A DNA stretch of 64,000 nucleotides from Bacillus pseudomycoides DSM 12442 (GTDB lineage Bacteria; Bacillota; Bacilli; Bacillales; Bacillaceae_G), in the NCBI RefSeq assembly GCF_000161455.1, contig NZ_CM000745.1, positions 2,966,877 to 3,030,876 on the forward strand, in the 5' to 3' direction. Below, piece after piece: positions 25,008-32,205 of this stretch. The notes under the pieces were generated by a model. The model was not told the DNA's origin, did not search any database, and worked only from the letters and a program-made list of their open reading frames with translations. Both the position numbers and the translations under genes were made by a program. The stretch's first letter is position 1. Every line of letters begins with the position of its first letter.

Positions 25008-25916
25008 TTATGCAGCAACTTTCTTATGTGTATGATGTTTTCGATATCGTCCGCGCATTGCATATGCAATTTGTGGAATTGCAATACCAACCAAGATAAG
25101 TGATACACCAAGCCATTGAGAAGAGAGTACCGCTTCTTTTAAAACGAATACAGACATAATTGTTGTAACAGGTAATTCGGCTGCACCAAGAATAGTGGCT
25201 AGGCCGGAACCGATTTTTGGAATTCCGATTGTAAAGGCGATTGATGGAATAACAATACTGAATGTTCCTAATCCTAAACCGTATTTCCAAAGTCCTTGTG
25301 AAATAGCCCCATTAAAAATAAATGTTGGTGGGAATACTACCATTACTAAAGTTAAAGCGCCAGCCATTAAGAGGACGCCTCTTGGTAATGAGGGCACTTC
25401 GACAGCGACCTTACCACTTACAAAAATGTAGGTTGCAAATGTAACAGCAGATAGTAAACCTAATATGATTCCAGTTGTATCGAAGTCACCTGCTGATTTT
25501 TCTAATAATCCGCTCGATAAGAATGTACCCGCAAGTAAAAAGAGAACAGAAATGACTTTTTCTCTTGACGGTAATGTTTTTGTTGCTACAGCTTCAATGA
25601 TAATGCCAACCCAAACGAATTGGAATAATAGTATAATGGCAATAGATGCCGGTACAGTTTTCAGTGAAGCATAATAAAAGATACCGGTAAAACTAGCTGA
25701 TGTTCCAGCGACAAATAAAATAAGCATTTGTTTAAGTGGAACGCGGTGTCTAGAAAAAAGAAGAGTAATTCCAAGTAAAATAAACCAACCGAACAAATAT
25801 TGACTACCAATTACTTCTCCAAGTGAAAAACCTTCTGCGTATGCAAGTTTAACAAAGATAGCTAAAATTCCATAGCTACATGCTCCTAATAAAACTAAAA
25901 GAGAATAACGAAGCAT
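25008..25916 (-). CDS. EamA family drug/metabolite transporter
   Basis: A 302-residue protein with ten membrane spans arranged as two EamA repeats, e.g. LLVLLGACSYGILAIFVKLA at the start and LGLLSAVTFATYIFVSG at the start of the second half. The C-terminal tail is basic and histidine-rich (RGRYRKHHTHKKVAA). The start at 25916 has the GGGAGGAA site at proper spacing; a longer frame to 25931 starts inside it. The family exports amino acids or other metabolites. It is followed by a clear terminator and has no operon partner. Confidence 0.87.
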   Translation of the reverse strand: MLRYSLLVLLGACSYGILAIFVKLAYAEGFSLGEVIGSQYLFGWFILLGITLLFSRHRVPLKQMLILFVAGTSASFTGIFYYASLKTVPASIAIILLFQFVWVGIIIEAVATKTLPSREKVISVLFLLAGTFLSSGLLEKSAGDFDTTGIILGLLSAVTFATYIFVSGKVAVEVPSLPRGVLLMAGALTLVMVVFPPTFIFNGAISQGLWKYGLGLGTFSIVIPSIAFTIGIPKIGSGLATILGAAELPVTTIMSVFVLKEAVLSSQWLGVSLILVGIAIPQIAYAMRGRYRKHHTHKKVAA

Positions 25917-26280
25917 GAAAATTCCTCCCATCCTATATATTAAGTTGTTCCAAAACGGACATATATAACTAGATGGAAGTATACAAAATTAAAAATGAAG
26001 GGTCAAATGAAAGAAAAGTGTGACATTTTATAGCGTAATAATAAAAGTATGATATTTATGCATAATCTTGAAATTTATAATTATAGAAGTATTGTAAGAT
26101 AGGGAACGAGTTGTATAAAGTTATCATTTGAAAAAAAATATTTTTCACAGGAAATACCTAGCGTATAGGGGGAAAGCATACAAATGATTTGTTGTTTAGA
26201 AAAAGCTTTGATATGTTAATGAATGACAGAATATATTTATAATAGAAGGAAAATGAAACCGCTTCAGAAAGAATATATAA

Positions 26281-26508
26281 ATCTATTTTGATTTTTCGAC
26301 ATATAAGCCATGGTTATGGATAACAAAAGGTGACTGCTACTTGTTTTCTCTTTTTGTTTTCACTTGGCATGGGGCAGGAAAAGGATCTGACCGCTTCTAT
26401 GCATGGCGGGATGCTCTCTCCCACCTAAAAAGAAGGATTTTATTTCGGTTTTTTAATTTGTATTTATATAGCAGTGTGCAGCTATTTTTTCTTATTAAAA
26501 TGTTGTAA
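26281..26508 (+). other. Unexplained conserved-looking element: structured RNA or 55-codon gene
   Basis: The 652-base gap before ccdA contains a GC-richer island at about 26325-26425. Pairing arms are nested: AGGTG (26329) with CACCT (26422), CTGC with GCAG, and CCGC with GCGG. The same DNA is open from 26281 to a TAA at 26506. A TTG at 26341 has AAAGGTGA seven bases upstream and would give a 55-residue peptide containing FTWHGAGKGSDRF and AWRDALSHLKRR. I cannot decide between an RNA element, a dispersed repeat and a small gene. The rest of the gap (25932-26280 and 26509-26550) shows nothing else. Confidence 0.35.
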
Positions 26509-26583
26509 ATAGTGAATTCATGAATTGTACATAGTATTTTCTTTCATTTTTGCTACAATATTGTAGAAGAGAGGAGTGAAACG

Positions 26584-27291
26584 ATGCAAGATATTAATAT
26601 TTTTTTAGCGTTTGGTGCGGGATTCTTATCATTTATTTCCCCTTGTTGCTTACCGCTTTATCCAGCATTTTTATCTTACATAACGGGAATGTCAGTTTCT
26701 GAATTAAAAGAAGAAAATGCGATGCTTCGTAAAAGAAGTATGATACATACGGCGTTTTTCTTACTTGGATTTTCAATTGTCTTTATCGCAATTGGTTTTG
26801 GTACGAGTTTTATCGGATCATTTTTCCAAGATTATAAAGATTTAATCAGACAGTTAGGGGCACTATTCATCATTGTATTTGGACTTGTAATTGTGGGGGT
26901 ATTTAAACCGAAGTTTTTAATGCAAGATCGAAAATTTACATTTAAAAGTCGTCCTAGTGGTTATATTGGATCTATTTTAATTGGCTTGGCATTTGCTGCT
27001 GGCTGGACACCTTGTACAGGACCCATTTTAGTAGCTGTAATTGGACTGGCTACTACGAATCCAGAATCAGCAATGCTATATATGATTGCTTACATACTTG
27101 GGTTTGCAATACCATTTTTTATACTTTCATTTTTTATTACGAAAATGTCTTGGATTAAACGACATAGTGGAACGTTTGTGAAAGTAGGCGGATATATCAT
27201 GATTGTTATGGGTATATTCTTATACTTTAATTGGATGACAAAAATTATAGCGTATTTCTCAAGTTTATTTGGTGGTTTCACCGGTTTTTAG
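26584..27291 (+). CDS. ccdA: Cytochrome c biogenesis protein CcdA
   Basis: A 235-residue protein with six membrane spans. It passes electrons from cytoplasmic thioredoxin to extracytoplasmic thiol proteins, needed for cytochrome c maturation and spore formation. The two redox cysteines are present: FISPCCLPLYP near residue 20 and GWTPCTGPIL near 142. The ribosome site GAGAGGAG precedes the ATG, and an extended -10 (TGCTACAAT, 26549-26557) lies just upstream. In B. subtilis the gene follows yneF directly; here 21 kb of other DNA intervene. Likely partners in the window are CcdC and the YneN-type thioredoxin. Confidence 0.93.
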   Translation: MQDINIFLAFGAGFLSFISPCCLPLYPAFLSYITGMSVSELKEENAMLRKRSMIHTAFFLLGFSIVFIAIGFGTSFIGSFFQDYKDLIRQLGALFIIVFGLVIVGVFKPKFLMQDRKFTFKSRPSGYIGSILIGLAFAAGWTPCTGPILVAVIGLATTNPESAMLYMIAYILGFAIPFFILSFFITKMSWIKRHSGTFVKVGGYIMIVMGIFLYFNWMTKIIAYFSSLFGGFTGF

Positions 27292-27380
27292 TATTATCCT
27301 GTGAAAATGTTGGAAATACTAACAGAAAAGCATATAATGAAACTAGATTTTCATATTGCCACAAAAAAGGATGAGAAAGT

Positions 27381-27887
27381 ATGAACATAGTTCTTTTGTC
27401 GAGTATTGTTGCCGTTTGTATGGCTGTTGGTGCGATGTTCATTCGTTTAAAAGCAGCGAAGAAACCTGCAACATTGAAAAAAATCATTCTCCCACCATTT
27501 TTTATGAGTACGGGAGCATTGATGTACATTTTTCCGGAATTTCGCCTAACGCCAGCAGAAATGTTAGAAGCAATCGGTGTAGGTTTGTTTTTCTCAATTT
27601 TTCTTATTAAAACATCTAAATTTGAAGTGCGTGGACAAGAAATTTATTTAAAACGCTCCAAAGCTTTCGTATTTATTTTAATTGGTTTGCTCGTGGTACG
27701 TATTGTCTTTAAAACATATTTAAGTCAATCGCTTGATTTAGGGCAACTAAGTGGTATGTTCTTCTTACTTGCTTTTGCAATGATTGTATCTTGGAGAATC
27801 GCAATGTATCGCTCATTCACGAAATTGCAAAAGGAAATGGAAAAAGAAGATGGATTTTATAATGAGAAAGATATGAAATTAACGTAA
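27381..27887 (+). CDS. ccdC: CcdC family protein (YneJ)
   Basis: A 168-residue membrane protein of the CcdC/DUF1453 family with four or five spans and conserved segments PPFFMSTGALMYIFPEFR and EVRGQEIYLKRSKAFVFI. It follows ccdA by 89 bases and is presumably co-transcribed, as in B. subtilis. The CheY-like yneI gene that lies between ccdA and yneJ in B. subtilis is absent. CcdC is not essential for cytochrome c maturation in the model organism, and its role is open. Confidence 0.9.
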   Translation: MNIVLLSSIVAVCMAVGAMFIRLKAAKKPATLKKIILPPFFMSTGALMYIFPEFRLTPAEMLEAIGVGLFFSIFLIKTSKFEVRGQEIYLKRSKAFVFILIGLLVVRIVFKTYLSQSLDLGQLSGMFFLLAFAMIVSWRIAMYRSFTKLQKEMEKEDGFYNEKDMKLT

Positions 27888-27916
27888 AAAACCTCAAGAT
27901 TCCTTGAGGTTTTTTA
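27886..27916. terminator. Bidirectional terminator after ccdC
   Basis: ACCTCAAG / CTTGAGGT flanked by A6 and T6; the left side includes the ccdC stop. Confidence 0.9.
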
Positions 27917-27969
27917 TTATGTTAACCGAGAAGTTCCCCTCCTCTAAGCGAAGTGAAGGTAGGGGGAGG

Positions 27970-28401
27970 TCAATTAGCCAGCAGTGATTGATAACGGGAA
28001 TAGTCAATTTGCTTTTCTTGTAATTTTTTAATTAAAAACTTATGATCTCGTTTTGGAGTTGCTACAATATATCCTTTAATAATTAAATCTTCAGTTATTT
28101 TTGTGGCTTTTTCTTTTAACGCTAGCTCTCCGATTTTACCAGCAATTTTAGATCTTGCGACATCGCGGAAAAGTTCAGGGACCGGACTTACAAGTTCTTC
28201 TAATAATTGTTTTTGCTCATCATCCCATAAATGCCGTGTGTGATCGATATAGTGTTGTTCCCAATCTAAAATAGACATGCCGTCTTCTTTCGGTAGGCGT
28301 TTTAAGAATTTTCGGAACATGAAATATCCACCAATAGACATAAGGCCTAGTAAAATAACAGTCCAAGTAACAATAAACCAACTAAACCATCCTTCGAGCA
28401 A
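27970..28401 (-). CDS. yneK: DUF2621 family protein (YneK)
   Basis: A 143-residue protein with one N-terminal membrane span (WFSWFIVTWTVILLGLMSIG) and a cytoplasmic helical domain containing DWEQHYIDHTRHLWDDEQK. This is the DUF2621 family to which B. subtilis YneK belongs, and it keeps its place after yneJ. The TTG start at 28401 has AAAGGGGGG upstream; the longer frame to 28548 has no start signal. Function unknown; conserved in spore formers. Confidence 0.85.
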   Translation of the reverse strand: MLEGWFSWFIVTWTVILLGLMSIGGYFMFRKFLKRLPKEDGMSILDWEQHYIDHTRHLWDDEQKQLLEELVSPVPELFRDVARSKIAGKIGELALKEKATKITEDLIIKGYIVATPKRDHKFLIKKLQEKQIDYSRYQSLLAN

Positions 28402-28470
28402 GTGTATCCCCCCTTTGCGATAGCAGTTTTCCTTTACTAGTATTATAATCGGTGAAATTGATAGAAAGCA

Positions 28471-28501
28471 AGAACGCTTGGCCATTTTGACCAAGCGTTC
28501 T
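28471..28501 (-). terminator. Terminator of the 98-residue hypothetical gene
   Basis: An 11-bp stem AGAACGCTTGG / CCAAGCGTTCT three bases after the stop of the minus-strand gene at 28505. Confidence 0.75.
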
Positions 28502-28504
28502 GAA

Positions 28505-28801
28505 TTAAACGAAGTATAGTTGTTCAACACGTAATAGGCCATTATCATCTTCTAAATATTCAATAATAAGTGTGCCGACTTTACGATCTTTATCTTCAGT
28601 TGTGAAAATAGAGTAAGAAGTAAAACGTTTTGTTGATAGGCCGCTAATATGTGTAGGAAGAGAAATGTAGTCGTTATCGCGGAAAAACTCCATGAGTTCA
28701 ACATCTTCAAATTGTTTTCGATCTACTGCTTGATTTGTATAGCGACGTTGTAGTTGTTTTAAAGATTCGTTCCAAGAAATTACTTTTGTATCGTATACCA
28801 T
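28505..28801 (-). CDS. Hypothetical protein, 98 aa
   Basis: A small soluble protein with a strong AAGGAGATAG ribosome site. An N-terminal helical part (SWNESLKQLQRRYTNQAVD) is followed by beta-rich sequence ending LIIEYLEDDNGLLRVEQLYFV. No cysteine, membrane span or catalytic motif is present. It lies directly after the yneK region and is transcribed in the same direction, with its own terminator. I do not recognise the family. Confidence 0.65.
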   Translation of the reverse strand: MVYDTKVISWNESLKQLQRRYTNQAVDRKQFEDVELMEFFRDNDYISLPTHISGLSTKRFTSYSIFTTEDKDRKVGTLIIEYLEDDNGLLRVEQLYFV

Positions 28802-28891
28802 TTGTTCTATCTCCTTACTATATGTAATTATTCAGAACGTATGTTCCAATCTAGTATACCCTGTTTCTAATAAAAGGGAAAGCAAAAAATA

Positions 28892-28919
28892 ATGTAAGCT
28901 TGGATTTCCAAGCTTACAT
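28892..28919. repeat. Perfect 12-bp inverted repeat in empty DNA
   Basis: ATGTAAGCTTGG - ATTT - CCAAGCTTACAT with a T-rich run on the minus side (ATTATTTTTTGC). It looks like a minus-strand terminator but no minus-strand gene ends there; the next gene reads rightward from 29062. Confidence 0.5.
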
Positions 28920-29061
28920 AAAAGGCGTCCATAATCATCTCTGTTTTTTATTATAAGCTAGATAGAAATAGGAAACAAGGTAGGGAGTATTTTGTTGATA
29001 GTTTATAAAATTCCGTTTATTGTAAAAAAGAGGTTTATTTTAGTGGGAAAGGGTAAAAGAA

Positions 29062-29640
29062 ATGACGTATATAATTTCACTTCAAGGACCAATGGCAAGC
29101 GGAAAAACAACGTTAGCAAGAAGATTAAAAAAGCATGGATTCCCAATATTGTATGAAAACCCTTATGGAATTGTAGAAAAAAGAAAAAATTTAAATTTGG
29201 ATATTTACACAAAAGAGGGATTTATTACAAATCAAAGGATGTTTATTGAAGCAAAAATAAAAGAAATTCAGAATGCGCGAGGGCGTATTGTGATATTTGA
29301 TCGTGGTTCAGAAGATATTGAATTTTATACAATATATTTTCCGAAATTGATAGGGATGGATTGGGATATCGAAAACGAACTAAAAGATGAATTGTATAAA
29401 TTAAGAAGATGCCGTTCAGATGCGATTTTTTATTTGGATGTTTCTAAAAAGATATTGCAAGAGAGAAAGAAGAATGATAATACGAGAAGACGCAGTACGT
29501 TTGAAAAACAGCTAGAATTAGTAGAAATAGAAAAACAATGGTATAAACAATTTCCGGTTACATATGTGAATACTGATGAAGTGACAGTAGAGGCAACAGA
29601 GGTATATTTCATGAAATGGGTGAAGGAGAAAAGCATATGA
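29062..29640 (+). CDS. P-loop kinase, deoxynucleoside/nucleotide kinase-like
   Basis: A 192-residue P-loop protein. Walker A is GPMASGKTT at residues 9-17. A DRGSEDIEFY segment near 83 resembles the DR(S/G) motif of deoxynucleoside and thymidylate kinases, and a lid-type basic segment RKKNDNTRRR lies near 140. It therefore probably phosphorylates a nucleoside or a similar small molecule in the cytoplasm, but no specificity motif settles which. Ribosome site AAAGGG. The stop overlaps the ATG of a 13-codon frame (MKKLLLNKGFNIE) that looks like the front of a lost downstream gene. Confidence 0.7.
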   Translation: MTYIISLQGPMASGKTTLARRLKKHGFPILYENPYGIVEKRKNLNLDIYTKEGFITNQRMFIEAKIKEIQNARGRIVIFDRGSEDIEFYTIYFPKLIGMDWDIENELKDELYKLRRCRSDAIFYLDVSKKILQERKKNDNTRRRSTFEKQLELVEIEKQWYKQFPVTYVNTDEVTVEATEVYFMKWVKEKSI

Positions 29641-29756
29641 AGAAATTGCTCTTAAACAAGGGCTTTAATATAGAGTGAAAGGTCATATTAATTCAACGCT
29701 TCTAATGGTATTCTAGTAAATTCATGTGAGGAGATGGAGGCCATTATGATACTAAA

Positions 29757-29808
29757 AAAGTCAATCTCCTATTGGAGATTGACTTTAAAGCTTTTCTTCA
29801 AGAAAAGC
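29757..29808. terminator. Tandem hairpins between kinase and methyltransferase
   Basis: AAAGTCAATCTCC / GGAGATTGACTTT (29757-29786), then GCTTTTCTT / AAGAAAAGC (29790-29809). Probably end both converging transcripts. Confidence 0.7.
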
Positions 29809-29826
29809 ACCTGTTTAGCTTAATAA

Positions 29827-30387
29827 CTAAGACTTTATTGCATCTATAATTAACGATGGAAAAACAAGTTTATCCCCTTGATTTCGTGGATCATATTTTT
29901 TTGAACGAAAAATAACCCCATCGGCTCCATCCCACTCATTGTAATGAAAATTCCCCTCTTCATCACAATATTCAAGTAATTTCACTTCGAATCCAACAGT
30001 TTCAAACATTTTCCTTAAAGTTTCATAATTATGAACTATTTTATGACTAGCTGCGGGATGGTCTTTAGGTCCAGGTCCCCCAACTTGTACACCCTCTTGG
30101 TATTCTTCATCTGGGAAAAATGCATCAGGAACGGCGCATCGAATATAACCACCATGCTTTAAAAATTCATAACATACTTTCGCCGCTTCTATGCCTTCTT
30201 CATATGATAAATGTTCCCATACATGCTCCGCTAAAATTACCGCTAAAGAATTAGGATCAAACCTTTTTATCCAATCTTCCCTTTTTAATAAATTCAATTC
30301 TTCCTCATTCGTATGTAACCAGCCAGGATTATTATTATATTCCCCTGCACCAATTACCAGCTTAATTTTCTTTTGTTTTATAGCCAA
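29827..30387 (-). CDS. SAM-dependent methyltransferase (COG4627-like)
   Basis: A 186-residue class I methyltransferase-like protein. It opens with KIKLVIGAGEYNNNPGWLHT, the short SAM-binding motif and GW signature of predicted methyltransferases near glycosyl-transfer genes. ILAEHVWEHLSYEEGIEA follows, then GGYIRCAVPDAFFPDEEY. A TTG at 30387 sits six bases behind AGAGGTGA and is the best start; the GTG at 30396 lacks one. The substrate is unknown. It lies alone between converging and tandem genes. Confidence 0.75.
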   Translation of the reverse strand: MAIKQKKIKLVIGAGEYNNNPGWLHTNEEELNLLKREDWIKRFDPNSLAVILAEHVWEHLSYEEGIEAAKVCYEFLKHGGYIRCAVPDAFFPDEEYQEGVQVGGPGPKDHPAASHKIVHNYETLRKMFETVGFEVKLLEYCDEEGNFHYNEWDGADGVIFRSKKYDPRNQGDKLVFPSLIIDAIKS

Positions 30388-30513
30388 CAGTTTCACCTCT
30401 TGTATTTTTGTCTATTGTTATATTTATAATATGTAATTTTCTTCTTAGGGTATCGCCATATCAACATCAACCTAAGATAAATTTGAAGAATTTGTTATAA
30501 AGTAGATTCAAAC

Positions 30514-31464
30514 TTATTTTGTACACCGATAAATAGCAAGTGTTTTTGGATCACGCCATACTCCACCATGAAGAGATAATTCATTTTCTATTTCAATGGT
30601 CAGCCATTCTTTCATTTCTGAATGAAGATGAATGTCATCAGGTATGTTTAAAGATGGAAACATACTAGAGATATAGTTAACGATAGGTGTAGCGTGATGA
30701 AATAGAAGTGCATTATGAATAACTGTTTCCTCCACAGTTTGAAAAACAGATTGTAATAATTGTTTTCCGTTTTCTAAACAAAATGGAGAAGCTGATGGTG
30801 AATTTTCGGGTAAATCGAATGCGACTAACATTTTGTTACAAATCTCATCCATACGGGGTAATGAGATTTTGGAATTTGTCGTGGCTAGGAACCTGCCTTC
30901 AGGAAAAATTACTTTATGGAATCTTTGAATTGTTTTTTCAACATCCGTCATGTGATACAGCATATGTCTTGCGATGATCCAATCATAAGAATCAGCTGGG
31001 AAAGGAAGTTTGGTAGCGTCTCCAAGTTTCCATTCAATATTTACATGTTGCTGTGCTGCATTCATAGCAGCTTCTCGCAGCATAGCTGTAGATTGATCCA
31101 GACCAGTGAGATGTCCCATATGACCGTTTTTTTGTAGCAGTGCAAGGAATTTCCCGTTAGCGCATCCAACCTCTAATATCTTTTCTGTTCCTTGTAATTG
31201 TAAATGCTCAATTACAACTGCATCTAAGTCTACTCGTTTTTCTTCATATTTTTTATGGGTATCAATCCGTGTTTGAAGATGATTACTTACAGCGTATTGT
31301 CTTTTTACGTCATTCATTTTTTCTGATTCCACCTTTATGCAAAATTGCTGAATAGCATGTGTTAAAACATCTGTTTTATTTAGGCCTTCATAATGAAGTG
31401 TTGCTTCAAATCTTTCTAGTAATCTTTCGTCAATTCGAAAGTGAATATCTTTTCTCTTAACCAA
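30514..31464 (-). CDS. Ribbon-helix-helix domain fused to class I methyltransferase
   Basis: A 316-residue protein. Residues 1-48 (RKDIHFRIDERLLERFEATL, then NKTDVLTHAIQQFCIKVE) have the basic-strand plus two-helix pattern of ribbon-helix-helix DNA-binding domains. From residue 50 (MNDVKRQYAVSN) a complete SAM methyltransferase follows with ILEVGCANGKFLALL, TGLDQSTAMLREA, LGDATKLPFPADSYDWI and RHMLYHM. The TTG start has an AAGGGGGA site, so the fused form is what is translated. ATG at residue 50 has no clear ribosome site. It is divergent from hutP. The fusion suggests a DNA-bound or self-regulating enzyme; this is inference. Confidence 0.7.
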   Translation of the reverse strand: MVKRKDIHFRIDERLLERFEATLHYEGLNKTDVLTHAIQQFCIKVESEKMNDVKRQYAVSNHLQTRIDTHKKYEEKRVDLDAVVIEHLQLQGTEKILEVGCANGKFLALLQKNGHMGHLTGLDQSTAMLREAAMNAAQQHVNIEWKLGDATKLPFPADSYDWIIARHMLYHMTDVEKTIQRFHKVIFPEGRFLATTNSKISLPRMDEICNKMLVAFDLPENSPSASPFCLENGKQLLQSVFQTVEETVIHNALLFHHATPIVNYISSMFPSLNIPDDIHLHSEMKEWLTIEIENELSLHGGVWRDPKTLAIYRCTK

Positions 31465-31511
31465 TTTTTGGTCCCCCTTACAGCTGTTAGTGAGACTATA
31501 GCACGCTTTAG

Positions 31512-31526
31512 AATTTTCTGTAAATA
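31512..31526. promoter_or_regulatory. CodY-box-like sequence upstream of hutP
   Basis: AATTTTCTGTAAATA matches the CodY consensus AATTTTCWGAAAATT at 13 of 15 positions. It lies between the divergent methyltransferase and hut genes. CodY is known to repress hut in B. subtilis. The DNA is AT-rich, so this is suggestive only. Confidence 0.4.
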
Positions 31527-31587
31527 AAGTGTGTACACAATGGTAACAGAGTATTGAAAAAAATCATTCAAATAATCGTTTAAACTA

Positions 31588-31616
31588 TTGACGATTAAAC
31601 CGTTTTCATATATTCT
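31588..31616 (+). promoter_or_regulatory. hut promoter with overlapping cre site
   Basis: -35 TTGACG (31588-31593), 17-base spacer, -10 TATTCT (31611-31616). The spacer holds TTAAACCGTTTTCA (31595-31608), which fits the CcpA cre consensus TGWNANCGNTNWCA at 13 of 14 positions. A dyad AATCGT - 11 bases - ACGATT (31574-31596) overlaps the -35. Binding of CcpA here would block RNA polymerase directly. Confidence 0.65.
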
Positions 31617-31662
31617 TAAATTAAGTAATATTCAAACAATTCACAAGAAATGAGAGAGTCAC

Positions 31663-32103
31663 ATGCTTCTTCAAGGAACACATCGAATTGGTCGTATGGC
31701 CATGTTGTTGGCGCTTGCGGACGAGAATGAAAGCCCTGTATTATCCATTCCAAAAGGTTGGAAATATTGTACTGGGAAAGTTGGTTCTATGAATTCGCAA
31801 AAGGTTGTCGCAGCAATGGAAACAGCGGCTAAAAGCAACCAAGTTATTGAAACAGACGTTTACAGAGAAACGCATGCACTTTATCATGCAATCATGGAAG
31901 CTTTGTACGGAGTGACGAGAGGTCAAATTCAGTTAGCAGACGTTCTTCGTACGGTAGGTCTTCGGTTTGCAATTGTGCGCGGTACACCATACGACGGGAA
32001 AAAAGAAGGCGAATGGCTTGCTGTTGCACTTTATGGAACGATAGGTGCGCCTGTAAAAGGATCTGAGCATGAGGCGATTGGTTTAGGAATTAATCACATA
32101 TGA
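31663..32103 (+). CDS. hutP: Hut operon antiterminator HutP
   Basis: RNA-binding protein that, with histidine and magnesium, binds UAG-rich RNA and lets transcription continue into hutH. At 146 residues it is close to the B. subtilis protein (about 150). Conserved histidine-binding and metal-binding parts are visible: RIGRMAMLLALAD at the start, RETHALYHAIMEALYGVTRGQ in the middle (metal histidines) and LYGTIGAPVKGSEHEAIGLG at the end. First gene of the operon; the target terminator lies immediately downstream. The ribosome site (GAGAGAG) is weak, so HutP may be kept low. Confidence 0.93.
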   Translation: MLLQGTHRIGRMAMLLALADENESPVLSIPKGWKYCTGKVGSMNSQKVVAAMETAAKSNQVIETDVYRETHALYHAIMEALYGVTRGQIQLADVLRTVGLRFAIVRGTPYDGKKEGEWLAVALYGTIGAPVKGSEHEAIGLGINHI

Positions 32104-32111
32104 TTTGCCCA

Positions 32112-32190
32112 TAGTCTATTAGTTAGAAGGGGGCCTTGCTTTTTGGGACAGAAGTCTGTCTTAAAAAGGTAAGGTCCCCTTTTGCTCTTT
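32112..32190 (+). promoter_or_regulatory. HutP-controlled terminator with UAG triplets
   Basis: Three UAG triplets (32112-32114, 32120-32122, 32124-32126) precede a strong terminator: AAGGGGGCCTTGCTTTTT pairs with AAAAAGGTAAGGTCCCCTT (32127-32181) and a T-rich run follows. UAG repeats next to a terminator between hutP and hutH are the known HutP target in B. subtilis, so histidine-dependent antitermination is expected here. Confidence 0.8.
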
Positions 32191-32205
32191 TAAGGAGGAA
32201 AAAGG

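Noticed and set aside
26254..26267. cre-like TGAAACCGCTTCAG upstream of the unassigned element
   Set aside because: Three mismatches in the required half; too weak to claim.
29640..29678. 13-codon frame overlapping the kinase stop
   Set aside because: Too short for a gene and no continuation in any frame; mentioned only as a possible truncated start.
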